A DNA stretch of 8,820 nucleotides from Spirochaetaceae bacterium (GCA_030600745.1 JAUVLL010000116.1:1-8820); one strand, 5' to 3'. Positions 1 to 7,199 are shown, counted from the stretch's first letter. The notes: generated by a model not told the origin, from the sequence alone. Translations and numbers: made by a program.

Positions 1-1214
1 GTTCCAAGGGGAAGTGAAGAAGAAAATTTTGTAATATAATTAGATGTTAAACCATAAAAAGAAAGCATATCCCCTAAACCAAAAACTATTGATACAATTA
101 CCCCGACAGTCACAGCACGTTTAATTTTGTCAAAATTATAGTATAAACTACTTAGGATAATAACAATGATTGAAGGATATAACAATACCAGCCATGGAAC
201 TGTAAATTTTACTATTTTGCTTAAACCTACTAAACCTAAAGCAAATCCTATAATAGTTGCAATAATAACAATTACTATGTACTTTAATTTGTTATTAGTC
301 ATTTCCGAAAACATATCCCCTGCCATCGAAATAATTGCAGCAGAAGTGGTAAGACAGCTAAGAGTCAGGATAACTGCGAAACTTACCATACCTATACTGC
401 CCAGGAGGCCCCTTGCAATATTAGTTGAGAGTACTCCAATTGAGGCATCGGGGAAGGAAGAACCTGACGAAGCTCCCAGGTAAACCAGCAAGGTTGAAGT
501 TATTCCCAGAAGTATCGCAGTAGAAATTCCAATAATATTTAAATTTTTATCTTTGTCTTTTCTGGTTTCAATATTTCTAATTTTAAGTTCATTTAATACC
601 CAGCCTCCAAATAGAAGAGCTGCTATAGCATTCATTGTATTGTACGCATTAAGCATCCCATCCTTCAAGGCAGTAGGAGTGCCTGGACTTTGAGGAACAG
701 AAAGAGGAGAGGTAATACCTCTGATAGCCAGGATAAGAACAAATATTATCAAAACAGGAGCTAATACTTTTCCAATTTTATCTATAACCGTTGCTCTTGT
801 AGAGGCTATATAAAAACTTAATAAAAAGAATACAGCTAAAGTTATCCATAAAGGTACACCTGACAACAACGGTAAAACAGCCATTTCATGAGTTGCAGAA
901 GAAATTCTTGGAAGAATAAAAAATACAGTTATAAGTATTGGAATGGCTGTATAAATCTTTCCAAAATATTTACCTAAGAGCGTAGTAGCTATTCCGGTTA
1001 ATGATTGATTCTGATGAGCACAGGCTAAATAAGCCAGCCAGACACCTACACTATTAATAATCATATAACCAACTGCAGCAATAAACCAGCTTGTACCTGC
1101 GTCTCTTCCCAGTATTGGAGGAAAAATTAAGTCTCCAACACCAAAATGGGACGAAAACATTGCCCCTGATATTACTATTAGAATTGAAACCGGTAATAAA
1201 CCTTTTTTTTCCAT
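1..1214 (-). CDS. brnQ: Branched-chain amino acid carrier BrnQ (LIVCS family), C-terminus beyond the window
   Basis: Reading the minus strand from the ATG at 1214 gives 404 uninterrupted codons to the left edge, so the gene is open there and is not listed as a closed ORF. The protein begins MEKKGLLPVSILIVISGAMF and continues with SSHFGVGDLIFPPILGRDAG, the N-terminal signature of sodium- or proton-coupled Leu/Ile/Val symporters of the LIVCS family. It is hydrophobic throughout, with about a dozen probable membrane segments and a charged cytoplasmic loop (KIRNIETRKDKDKN) near the middle. BrnQ proteins are about 430-440 residues long, so roughly 35 residues are missing; the visible end SSSLPLG resembles the family's last extracellular loop. 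A GGGGT ribosome-binding site lies about 7 bases before the start, and a good promoter precedes it. The role is uptake of branched-chain amino acids across the inner membrane. Nothing here argues for inactivation. Confidence 0.9.
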   Translation of the reverse strand, partial: MEKKGLLPVSILIVISGAMFSSHFGVGDLIFPPILGRDAGTSWFIAAVGYMIINSVGVWLAYLACAHQNQSLTGIATTLLGKYFGKIYTAIPILITVFFILPRISSATHEMAVLPLLSGVPLWITLAVFFLLSFYIASTRATVIDKIGKVLAPVLIIFVLILAIRGITSPLSVPQSPGTPTALKDGMLNAYNTMNAIAALLFGGWVLNELKIRNIETRKDKDKNLNIIGISTAILLGITSTLLVYLGASSGSSFPDASIGVLSTNIARGLLGSIGMVSFAVILTLSCLTTSAAIISMAGDMFSEMTNNKLKYIVIVIIATIIGFALGLVGLSKIVKFTVPWLVLLYPSIIVIILSSLYYNFDKIKRAVTVGVIVSIVFGLGDMLSFYGLTSNYITKFSSSLPLG

Positions 1215-1246
1215 AATCGTACCCCAATGATTTTTTTTGTTTTTTA

Positions 1247-1274
1247 ATGATAGCATGAAATATCTATATGTCAA
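1247..1274 (-). promoter_or_regulatory. Sigma-70-type promoter of brnQ
   Basis: On the minus strand a perfect TTGACA (1274-1269) is followed after 16 bases by TATCAT (1252-1247), which matches the -10 consensus at five of six positions. Transcription would start near 1240, giving a leader of about 25 bases that contains a T-rich/A-rich stretch and the ribosome-binding site of brnQ. No operator-like palindrome is evident in the spacer. Confidence 0.7.
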
Positions 1275-1348
1275 GAATATTTTAATTTCGTTAAAACGGA
1301 AACAACTCTGAGGGCTTTTGTGATGTCTATGGAATCGGCTTGTTTTTG

Positions 1349-1427
1349 GCTTTTTGCGCCAGTTAATAGCCAATATATTAGAGAAGAAGTTTTTTTTAAG
1401 TAGAAAATGTGATACAGCGCAAAAAGC
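1349..1427. repeat. Perfect 11-base inverted repeat in the brnQ-flavoprotein intergenic region
   Basis: GCTTTTTGCGC at 1349-1359 is repeated exactly in inverse orientation (GCGCAAAAAGC) at 1417-1427, enclosing 57 AT-rich bases that include a run of eight or nine Ts near 1390-1398. The arms could close a large stem-loop or mark the ends of a very small decayed element. No gene is supported between them; a 76-codon minus-strand ORF spanning this area looks fortuitous. There is no direct evidence of function. Confidence 0.5.
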
Positions 1428-1443
1428 TCCTCTAAATAAAAGC

Positions 1444-1473
1444 TTGATACAAAACAGTTCTTTCTCCTATAAT
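1444..1473 (+). promoter_or_regulatory. Promoter of the flavoprotein gene, likely giving a leaderless transcript
   Basis: TTGATA at 1444-1449 and a perfect TATAAT at 1468-1473 are separated by 18 bases. Only 8 bases (TCCCTGAT) separate the -10 box from the ATG at 1482, so transcription should begin at or within two or three bases of the start codon. No Shine-Dalgarno sequence is present between them. If the promoter is used, the message is leaderless or nearly so. Confidence 0.65.
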
Positions 1474-1481
1474 TCCCTGAT

Positions 1482-2677
1482 ATGAAAAATATTATTGTCA
1501 TCGGTGCCGGTCCTACAGGGCTTTTGCCTCATCTCTACTTCTTAATGATAACTTTTCAGTAGATCTTTATGATCAAAAGAGTGAAGCAGGACGTAAGCTC
1601 CTTTTAGCAGGTAAAAGTGGTCTTAATGTTACAAATACAAATGACCTGGATTCTTTCACTGCTGCCTATGGGAATAATCAGGAGCAGATGCGACAGGCCC
1701 TTACTAATTTTTCTCCTGAAGACCTTTGTCGATGGCTGAAAAATTTAGGTATTGAAACTTTTGAAGGGACAACGGGACTTATTTTCCCAGTTTCATCTAA
1801 TTCTGAAAAATTACTCACACTCTGGATGGAATCTCTGGTTTCAAATAAAAATTTTCATTTTCATCCGGATCATCGATTAGTGAATATCGAAAATGGATTA
1901 CTTTTTTTTGAAAATAGAAATCAAACTATTACTCTCAAAGCTCCTTTGGTGATAATGGGAATGGGTGGAGCAAGTTATCCTGCAACAGGTTCCGATGGTA
2001 GATGGCGTAATTTACTGGGCAGTATTGGTATAAAAACAATTCCTTTTAAGCCAATGAACTGTGGATTTGAATGTTCCTGGTCGCCCTTTTTTAAGAAAAC
2101 TATAAATCATTCAGCCCTTAAAAATATAAAACTCACCCTGGGTAACCAATCCGTAAGAGGAGAAGCCATGATCACCTCTTACGGTCTTGAAGGAGGCCCT
2201 TTTTATCGCTTAAGTCGGGAAATAAGGGATTCAATTGAACTAAATGGAAAAGCAATTACCTTTCTGGATTTAACTCCCGATCTTTCTCTGAATGAGGTTA
2301 TACAGAAATTAAATCATGAGCGGGGGAAAAACAGCATATCCAATCATCTTAGGAAACAGTTAAAACTTTCGAAATCTAAAATCTATTTACTTAGAGAAGT
2401 AACAGAAAAGAGTATATTTAATGATTTTCCACTTCTGGCACAAACTATAAAAAATCTTTCTGTAACTCTTGAGCGCCCAAGACCAATTGAAGAGGCAATT
2501 TCAAGTTCCGGAGGTGTTTCTTTTAAAGAACTGGATAAATATTTTATGATAAAAAAGTATCCGGGATGGTTTACCGCAGGAGAGATGGTTGCCTGGGAAG
2601 CTCCCACAGGGGGCTACCTGTTACAAGGTTGTTTTTCAACAGCCTATATGGCAGTTGAAGGAATAAAAAAGCTATAA
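1482..2677 (+). pseudogene. HI0933-like FAD/NAD(P)-binding flavoprotein (TIGR03862 type), one-base frameshift
   Basis: The ATG at 1482 opens MKNIIVIGAGPTG, a dinucleotide-binding GxGxxG fold. It then runs into a stop after 26 codons. From G1520 the next frame continues the protein without interruption: AFASSLLLNDNFSVDLYDQK, a GRKLLLAGKSGLN motif typical of the HI0933 group, and the C-terminal signature PGWFTAGEMVAWEAPTGGYL. It ends in TAA at 2675-2677. Adding one base at the GGG of 1518-1520 restores about 398 residues, a normal family length. The family is thought to be flavin-dependent oxidoreductases; the substrate is unknown. The rest of the frame is clean over 385 codons, so the lesion is recent, or it is a sequencing error, or frameshifting rescues it. 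The first downstream Met, at 1688, lacks the FAD-binding N-terminus and is not a credible start. The promoter lies immediately upstream. The gene faces away from brnQ and seems monocistronic. Confidence 0.85.
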
Positions 2678-2704
2678 AATTCTTTTCCATTTTTTATTCC
2701 TAAT

Positions 2705-2949
2705 CTATCTTGAGCGCATTTTTATGCTGTTTACCAAACCGCCGGTAACAACAAAGACAAGACCTATACCATATGCTTCTACGAAGGGTTCAGCGAAAAA
2801 TACTATTAAATAGATTTCAGATAATACCGGCGTGATAAAAACTGATGATTATCCAGGGTTGTTTGTCCCATTTTTGCAACTACCGGTATAAGTGCCCATA
2901 ACGCCACACATATCATGACATATACAGTACCTTTTACCTTTTCATTCAT
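2705..2949 (-). pseudogene. EamA/DMT-family transporter remnant with internal deletion
   Basis: On the minus strand the ATG at 2949 starts MNEKVKGTVYVMICVALWAL followed by IPVVAKMGQTTLDNHQF, the first membrane helix of a drug/metabolite (EamA) transporter. After about 37 residues this frame degenerates and stops at 2806-2808. From about 2842 the adjacent frame reads ITPVLSEIYLIVFFAEPF and then a final hydrophobic helix ending VNSIKMRSR with TAG at 2705-2707. That is the last two helices of the same family (the usual TPVxxxIxxxxFLGE motif). EamA proteins are about 290-300 residues long and only about 80 remain, so roughly 210 or more residues from the middle have been lost and the frame changed at the junction near 2833-2842. 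The transporter cannot work. The two halves belong to one family in the right order, which makes chance similarity unlikely. Confidence 0.75.
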
Positions 2950-3015
2950 AATTATAATAAGTCCTCAGGACATCTTTTACAGCTTAATTCCTTTTTATAG
3001 TTCATTATATCATTT

Positions 3016-3090
3016 TTAATTATCATCTGAAATAACTTTCTCCTTATACTGTACAGGGGTCATCATTTACATATAAATTTATTATAAGAG
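3016..3090 (-). mobile_element. Possible tail of an IS3-family transposase (OrfB)
   Basis: On the minus strand, the codons from 3066 to the TAA at 3018-3016 read MMTPVQYKEKVISDDN. This resembles the extreme C-terminus of many IS3-family transposases (GMSPVQYR followed by a short tail). Just upstream, in a different frame, lies YNKFICK, which could be the family's YNxxRI segment after a one-base loss. The fragment is very short and no terminal repeats were found, so this is a suggestion only. A 40-codon ORF (3063-3185) overlaps it and is not recognisable. Confidence 0.3.
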
Positions 3091-3177
3091 GTCGCTTTAT
3101 CATAAATTTTCAGTTCTTTCGTGGCTGTGTATCTTAAAAGAATTAGAAATCGCTTTTCGTTAGTTCCAAATGTTTTG

Positions 3178-3382
3178 TTATACATCAAGTTCTTTTATTT
3201 CTTCTCTTATATTATGTAATCTGATACTTATTGCTTTCTTATAATTTTTAAAATCTTTATCCGTTGTAAAAATGCTTATCTTATTATTACTTTAATTCTT
3301 TTACTACTTTTTTTTCATTCGCTGTTAAAGTCTTTTTCCTTAAAGCCAAAGACCAGACCGATGTATCTACCAGAATTCTCAT
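3178..3382 (-). pseudogene. vapC: VapC-type PIN-domain toxin, internally deleted
   Basis: The minus-strand ATG at 3382 overlaps the antitoxin stop (ATGA), the usual vapBC arrangement. It gives MRILVDTSVWSLALRKK and ends after 31 codons at TAA 3287-3289. This is the first strand of a PIN domain with the first metal-binding aspartate (D6). From about 3288 another frame supplies IFTTDKDFKNY and then a charged tail ending EEIKELDV, with TAA at 3180-3178. The TDKDF motif is the C-terminal acidic site of PIN nucleases. VapC proteins are about 130 residues long and only about 67 are left, so some 60-70 central residues, including the second and third catalytic acidic positions, are gone. The ribonuclease should be inactive. 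Confidence 0.78.
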
Positions 3383-3579
3383 TTTCTATTTCTCTTCTTC
3401 TTATAATCATAGTCTTCTTCATATTCAATTTCACCAAAGATACTTATTATTTCCTCCTGTTTTCTCCTCTGAACAAATTCTTTAAGTGCAAGGTTCACTG
3501 TATCTTTTTTTGTTTTTATGCCGGCAATACTCTGAGCCATGACTAATATTTTATCATCTATTGCAAGGTTTGTAGCCAT
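3379..3579 (-). CDS. vapB: VapB-family antitoxin, intact but without a working toxin
   Basis: The 66-residue protein begins MATNLAIDDKILVMAQSIAG and continues with KTKKDTVNLALKEFVQRRKQ, the ribbon-helix-helix DNA-binding domain (residues 1-45) of the VapB antitoxins whose family hallmark is KTKK-xx-V-xx-AL. The acidic stretch IFGEIEYEEDYDYKKKR (about residues 46-63) is the toxin-binding tail. A strong GGGAGGA ribosome-binding site lies 5 bases before the ATG. In a working pair VapB neutralises VapC and represses the operon. Here VapC is deleted, so this is an orphan antitoxin that could still bind its own promoter or a related toxin elsewhere. The start at 3579 is fixed by the ribosome-binding site and the family N-terminus. 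Confidence 0.85.
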   Translation of the reverse strand: MATNLAIDDKILVMAQSIAGIKTKKDTVNLALKEFVQRRKQEEIISIFGEIEYEEDYDYKKKRNRK

Positions 3580-3596
3580 TTAATCCTCCCTACTAT

Positions 3597-3635
3597 GTGT
3601 AAAATATAACACAAACAATCGTGTAAAACAATAGT
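3597..3635 (-). promoter_or_regulatory. Promoter and candidate VapB operator
   Basis: Upstream of vapB the octamer GTGTAAAA (+ strand) occurs at 3597-3604 and again at 3621-3628, with 24 bases between starts, and an AACAC between them forms a partial inverted repeat with the first copy. On the minus strand a -10-like TATATT sits within this block, 17 bases after a weak TTGTTT. Repeats overlapping the -10 region are typical of toxin-antitoxin autoregulation by a ribbon-helix-helix antitoxin. The operator role is inferred from position. Confidence 0.4.
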
Positions 3636-3706
3636 CCAAACATAAGCTCAAATTCCCTCCTCTGGTTTTCACTTTATCTGAACAGCATGGAATAGCTGTG
3701 TGGAGT

Positions 3707-3760
3707 CAATCGCGAGACTCGCAGCGATTGCGGGTTTGGAGTGAGGGGGATTCCTCCCCC
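3707..3760. repeat. Two adjacent hairpins in the leader of the nfeD operon
   Basis: CAATCGC (3707-3713) and GCGATTG (3724-3730) form a perfect 7-base stem with a 10-base loop. It is followed by GGGGGA (3745-3750) and TCCCCC (3755-3760), a 6-base stem with a TTCC loop. The sequence is much more GC-rich than its surroundings. No T-tract follows on either strand, so a plain intrinsic terminator is unlikely. It resembles a dispersed palindromic repeat of the REP type or an mRNA leader structure; which one cannot be decided here. Confidence 0.45.
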
Positions 3761-3771
3761 AAAATTTAAAC

Positions 3772-3801
3772 TTGACATCTTGCTTCTATTGTTAGAACTT
3801 A
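3772..3801 (+). promoter_or_regulatory. Possible promoter of the nfeD-floA operon
   Basis: A perfect TTGACA at 3772-3777 lies 41 bases before the nfeD start codon. The best -10 candidates downstream are poor: TAGAAC after 15 bases, or TATATT after an overlong gap. The -35 match may be fortuitous, or the promoter may be weak or need an activator. It is the only promoter-like site found between the leader hairpins and the operon. Confidence 0.3.
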
Positions 3802-3818
3802 TATTCAAGGAGCGGCAA

Positions 3819-5288
3819 ATGAAACGCATATTTCTGCTTCTGGCCCTGATACTTACTGCCCAGGTCATCTTCTGCAGCAGTGCCAGCATAATTCCCATTA
3901 CCGGCGACATAGAACCTTTCCAGCTGGCATTTATAAGAAGGGCTTTGGAAGAATCCGATGATTCTGTATTAATTTTTGACATAAACACATTCGGCGGCAG
4001 AGTCGACACCGCCCTCAAAATCGCGACGTTAATCGGGTCCATACAGGATTCAGAGACTGTTGCCTTTATTTCTGCAGGCCCGGGGAGCCTGGGGGTAAGC
4101 TGGTCGGCAGGAGCGCTGATATCACTCTCCTGCAGCTCCATTTATATGACAGAAGGAACATCAATCGGCGCTGCAGCCCCTGTGTATCAGACTCAGGAAG
4201 GGATGGTGATGGCCGAAGAGAAAGTGGTGAGCGCCATAAGAGGACAGATGGCGGCCCTGGCCGAAAAAAACGGCTATTCAATCGCGGCTGCGCTGGGAAT
4301 GGTGGATAAAGACCTTATTATCAGAGAAATTTATATTGACGGAAAGGTTTCCCTTGCTCTGGAAAGTGAAATAGAAACTCTGAAAAAAAGAGCAGAAGAG
4401 GCGGGTTCTGAATTTGAATCGGGGATGGTCGTGTCAGCAGAGGGTAAACTGCTGACTTTGCGCGCAGGGGAGATGGAGAAGTACGGTATCTCCAGTGGAA
4501 CTGTAAGGAGAATAGAAGATCTCTATCCTCTTCTTGATATTCCTCCCCATAAAGTTACACAGATAGAACCCACTACAGGGGACAGGATGGTTGCCTGGCT
4601 TACGGGGTCTGTTATAACAAGTATACTTATAATGATAGGCCTTTTGGGCCTCTACGTGGAAGTATCAACACCTGGATTTGCTGTTCCCGGAACAATTGCT
4701 ATTATTTGTTTTGCAATTGTGTTTGCCGGTGGTGCCCTGATGGGGACCTTTAATTCCTTTGAGCTTCTATTGTTTATTGCAGGGGTAGTCCTTCTTATTG
4801 CAGAGATATTCCTTATTCCAGGATTCGGTGTGGCTGGAATCTCCGGTATTTTTCTAATGATGAGTGCCCTGATTCTGTCACGACAGGAATTTTTTGTTCC
4901 TGAGTTTGAGTGGGAAATGGACATTCTGCTAAAAAACATGCTGCTTGTCTTTGGAACTGCCGGTGCTTCGATAATCATTATGGCAGTTCTTCTGGTTATT
5001 TTCCCCCATCTTGCACCTTTTAAAAGATTGATCCTTATATCACCGCCTAATCAGACAGCCGGTCAGATTGCAGACCGGAACAATGAACACCTTAATGGGC
5101 AAATTAGTAGGCAGGTTGTTGAATCAGGAACAGTCGGTGTAACAGTTACCCTGCTCCGGCCTTCCGGGAAGGCTTCTCTGGGAAATGAAGTTCTGTCTGT
5201 GGAAACAGACGGTGAATACATAGGAAAAGGTATCAAAATAGTAGTAACCGGAAAATCCGGAAATATTATAAGGGTTAAAAAGGTATGA
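3819..5288 (+). CDS. nfeD: Long-form NfeD membrane-bound ClpP-class serine protease
   Basis: The 489-residue protein starts at ATG 3819, set by AAGGAG at 3807-3812 and a signal-like N-terminus (MKRIFLLLALILTAQVIF). A GTG at 3741 would add 26 atypical residues and is rejected. Domain order is as follows. Residues 22-240 are a ClpP/SppA-like protease domain with the FDINTFGGRVD strand, a probable nucleophile Ser96 in SWSAGAL and a probable base Lys135 in AEEKVV. Residues 261-396 hold about five membrane helices. Residues 435-489 are an OB-fold NfeD domain (LRPSGKASLGNEVLSVETDG). This matches the archaeal PH1510 type of Ser-Lys protease and B. subtilis YqeZ. The family is linked to flotillins and membrane quality control; its natural substrates are little known. 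The stop overlaps the next start (ATGA), so the two genes are translationally coupled. Cys19 is not in a standard lipobox. Confidence 0.9.
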   Translation: MKRIFLLLALILTAQVIFCSSASIIPITGDIEPFQLAFIRRALEESDDSVLIFDINTFGGRVDTALKIATLIGSIQDSETVAFISAGPGSLGVSWSAGALISLSCSSIYMTEGTSIGAAAPVYQTQEGMVMAEEKVVSAIRGQMAALAEKNGYSIAAALGMVDKDLIIREIYIDGKVSLALESEIETLKKRAEEAGSEFESGMVVSAEGKLLTLRAGEMEKYGISSGTVRRIEDLYPLLDIPPHKVTQIEPTTGDRMVAWLTGSVITSILIMIGLLGLYVEVSTPGFAVPGTIAIICFAIVFAGGALMGTFNSFELLLFIAGVVLLIAEIFLIPGFGVAGISGIFLMMSALILSRQEFFVPEFEWEMDILLKNMLLVFGTAGASIIIMAVLLVIFPHLAPFKRLILISPPNQTAGQIADRNNEHLNGQISRQVVESGTVGVTVTLLRPSGKASLGNEVLSVETDGEYIGKGIKIVVTGKSGNIIRVKKV

Positions 5289-5782
5289 ATCTATTATTCC
5301 TTACAGGATTATTCTTCATTGGTCTTATTGCCATAATAGTCGAGTTTTTTGTGCCCGCAGCCGGAATAATAGGGATTATCGGAGGAGGATGTATTATCGG
5401 GAGTGTCGTAAAGGCCTATCTCGATTACGGTATTCTGACAGGCTCTGCATTTCTCCTTGGAGCGTTAATCATGACGCCCCTTTTAATCATGTCCTACTTC
5501 AAAATATTCCCCAAAACCAGAATAGGTAGAAAATTGATTCTAAATTCAAATCAGAGCCATGAATCGGGTTTCACAACCTTTACACAGGAAAAATACAGAA
5601 ACCTTAATGAGAGTTCCGGAATAGTTTTAAAAGACTTGCGGCCTATCGGAATAGTGGAAATAAAGGGGCAGAAATTCAATGCCCTGACAAATGGTGAATA
5701 CCTGGATTCGGGCAGTAAAATCCAGGTGTTTAAAGTAGAGGGAAACCGGGTATTCGTAAAGGCTGCAACCAAAGGAGAGTAA
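5285..5782 (+). CDS. Short NfeD-like membrane protein with OB-fold
   Basis: The 165-residue protein starts inside the nfeD stop (ATGA overlap). Residues 1-72 contain two or three hydrophobic segments rich in Gly and Ile (EFFVPAAGIIGIIGGG). A basic linker (KTRIGRKL) and a polar region follow. Residues 110-161 are a second NfeD-type OB-fold with LRPIGIVEIKGQKFNALTNG followed by EYLDSGSKIQVFKVEGNRVFV. There is no protease domain, so it is a truncated-form NfeD that probably acts as a partner or scaffold for the long NfeD and FloA. Only 3 bases (AAA) separate its stop from the floA start, and its 3' end supplies the floA ribosome-binding site (AAAGGAG). It could also have arisen by duplication of the C-terminal part of the long protein, but the sequences have diverged strongly. 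Confidence 0.82.
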   Translation: MNLLFLTGLFFIGLIAIIVEFFVPAAGIIGIIGGGCIIGSVVKAYLDYGILTGSAFLLGALIMTPLLIMSYFKIFPKTRIGRKLILNSNQSHESGFTTFTQEKYRNLNESSGIVLKDLRPIGIVEIKGQKFNALTNGEYLDSGSKIQVFKVEGNRVFVKAATKGE

Positions 5783-5785
5783 AAA

Positions 5786-6772
5786 ATGATCTACATATTA
5801 AGTATGATTCTGATTGGAATAGTATCAATTGTCTTTCTTGTTTTCTTTATCAAGTTTTTCAGTCTCTGGTTCAGGGCGCTTCTATCAGGGGCTCATATCA
5901 GCCTTGCCCGGCTTATCGGGATGTGGATAAGAAGGGTTAAATCCACAGTAATAGTTGACAGCAGAATAATGCTGGTAAAAGCCGGACTACCCATAGACTC
6001 TGACCCTCTGGAAACTCATTATCTGGCGGGGGGTGATGTTATAAAGGTAAGCAAAGCTCTTATTGCTGCAAATAAGGCGGATATCCCCCTTTCCTTCCAG
6101 AAGGCGACAGCCATAGATCTGGCAGGAAGAGATGTTCTGGAGGCGGTAAAAACCAGTGTCTACCCCAAGGTTATTGACTGTCCTGATCCTGCCAAGGGAA
6201 AGTTAACAATTGACGCAGTGTCAAAGGACGGGATACAGGTAAAAGCTAAAGCCAGGGTTACAGTCAGGGCAAATATTGAACATCTGGTAGGCGGCGCTAC
6301 AGAAGAGACAGTTATAGCCAGGGTTGGTGAAGGTATTGTGACAACCATAGGTTCTTCCAACACCTACAAACAAGTCCTTGAGAATCCTGACCAGATATCG
6401 AAAACAGTACTGGAAAAGGGTCTGGATGCAGGGACAGCCTTTGAAATTCTCTCTATTGATATTGCAGATGTGGATGTCGGTGCTAATATCGGTGCAAAGC
6501 TCCAGGCAGATCAGGCAGAGGCGGATAAACGCCGTTTTCAGGCTGTTGCCGAGCAGCGAAGGGCAGCTGCAATTGCCCTTCAGCAGGAAAATGTGGCCAC
6601 AGAGCGGGAAAACCGCGCAAAGGTTGTCCTGGCGGAGGTGGAAATTCCTAAGGCCATAGCCGAAGCCTTCAGGTCCGGGAATCTGGGTGTCATGGACTAT
6701 TACAACCTCCGGAATATTCAGGCAGATACTACAATGCGGAAAAATATAAGCGGAGAGACTAAAGATGAATAG
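5786..6772 (+). CDS. floA: Flotillin-like protein FloA
   Basis: The 328-residue protein is the usual length for FloA (YqfA, former UPF0365). It has an N-terminal membrane hairpin or helix (residues 1-26), an SPFH/PHB domain (about 35-215) with KADIPLSFQKATAIDLAGRD and QVKAKARVTVRANIEHLVGG, and a C-terminal Ala/Glu-rich coiled coil (about 235-290: AEADKRRFQAVAEQRRAAAI). It ends with the typical AIAEAFRSGNLGVMDYYNLR. FloA oligomerises on the inner face of the membrane and organises microdomains. In B. subtilis it is co-transcribed with the long NfeD gene, as here. AAAGGAG precedes the ATG by 8 bases. The last 8 bases overlap the next gene, so coupled translation is likely. All recognisable family blocks are present and nothing suggests damage. 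Confidence 0.95.
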   Translation: MIYILSMILIGIVSIVFLVFFIKFFSLWFRALLSGAHISLARLIGMWIRRVKSTVIVDSRIMLVKAGLPIDSDPLETHYLAGGDVIKVSKALIAANKADIPLSFQKATAIDLAGRDVLEAVKTSVYPKVIDCPDPAKGKLTIDAVSKDGIQVKAKARVTVRANIEHLVGGATEETVIARVGEGIVTTIGSSNTYKQVLENPDQISKTVLEKGLDAGTAFEILSIDIADVDVGANIGAKLQADQAEADKRRFQAVAEQRRAAAIALQQENVATERENRAKVVLAEVEIPKAIAEAFRSGNLGVMDYYNLRNIQADTTMRKNISGETKDE

Positions 6773-7115
6773 TAAGGGAATACTGGATATAATTGCGGTT
6801 TATGCCAGTGCTATTATCATCCTGCTTCTTCTCAGTGCCACTGTCATATTCAGAATCATAAGAGAGAACGCCTGGAAAAGGAGGAAACAGGCAGCGGCTC
6901 CTCTAAAACCGGAAATTACCTCAAAACCGTCGGCCAATCGTACAAATACATCAGGAGTTCCAGGCAGAACACTTCCTTCTTCGGATCTCGAAGAAGAGGG
7001 AGGTAAACAAAACATCGTGATAGAAAGAGTGGAACAGCTAAGTACTTTGAAAAGGGGTATCATTTGGGCTGAAATCCTGGGCAGACCAGGGGGCAGGCGT
7101 CGGAGAAATATTTAA
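6765..7115 (+). CDS. Small one-pass membrane protein downstream of floA, unknown function
   Basis: The 116-residue protein begins within the floA stop region (8-base overlap), with GGAGAG about 8 bases before its ATG. Residues 8-31 (IIAVYASAIIILLLLSATVI) are a single membrane helix followed by a basic stretch (RENAWKRRKQ), predicting a cytoplasmic C-terminus. A low-complexity Pro/Ser/Thr linker (about 45-75) leads to an acidic patch and a C-terminal block, LSTLKRGIIWAEILGRPGG then RRRRNI. The compact end block looks like the conserved part and could dock on FloA or NfeD, but that is inference. I do not recognise a named family. In B. subtilis the floA operon also ends with a small gene (yqfB), though no homology is claimed. 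The last 20 bases are repeated at 7811-7830. Confidence 0.75.
   Translation: MNSKGILDIIAVYASAIIILLLLSATVIFRIIRENAWKRRKQAAAPLKPEITSKPSANRTNTSGVPGRTLPSSDLEEEGGKQNIVIERVEQLSTLKRGIIWAEILGRPGGRRRRNI
7080..7099 (+). repeat. 20-base direct repeat, copy 1 (within the small membrane-protein gene)
   Basis: GGCAGACCAGGGGGCAGGCG here matches 7811-7830 at 19 of 20 positions, with one C/T difference. It encodes GRPGGR near the end of the small membrane protein. Beyond the repeat the two copies diverge in bases but still encode RRRRN-like residues, so the similarity extends at protein level. Confidence 0.7.
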
Positions 7116-7199
7116 GTTTATTTCAAAATATAAATATCTTCATTATAAGCCTGTAGGTAAAATCCTGCATGGTAGAAAAAATTATGGAAGGAGTGGAGA

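Noticed and set aside
166..483. 105-codon plus-strand ORF
   Set aside because: It is antisense to brnQ, whose minus-strand frame is continuous and clearly of the LIVCS family; the plus-strand product has no recognisable features.
1271..1501. 76-codon minus-strand ORF between brnQ and the flavoprotein gene
   Set aside because: It overlaps the promoter elements of both neighbours and the start of the flavoprotein gene, and has low-complexity, unrecognisable sequence.
3063..3185. 40-codon minus-strand ORF beginning at the vapC remnant stop
   Set aside because: It is short, lacks a ribosome-binding site and resembles no family; it probably arose by chance in the decayed stretch.
3745..3760. Intrinsic terminator at the GGGGGA/TCCCCC hairpin
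   Set aside because: The stem is followed by AAAATTTAAA on the plus strand and by no T-run on the minus strand, so it lacks the U-tract required.
3741..3818. GTG start giving nfeD 26 extra residues
   Set aside because: The added residues are translated hairpin and promoter sequence. AAGGAG and a signal peptide support the ATG at 3819.
3674..4281. Minus-strand ORFs opposite nfeD
   Set aside because: They are shadows of the protease-domain coding frame, with no ribosome-binding site or family resemblance.
6378..6659. 93-codon plus-strand ORF within floA
   Set aside because: It is an out-of-frame shadow of the Ala/Glu-rich coiled-coil region of floA.
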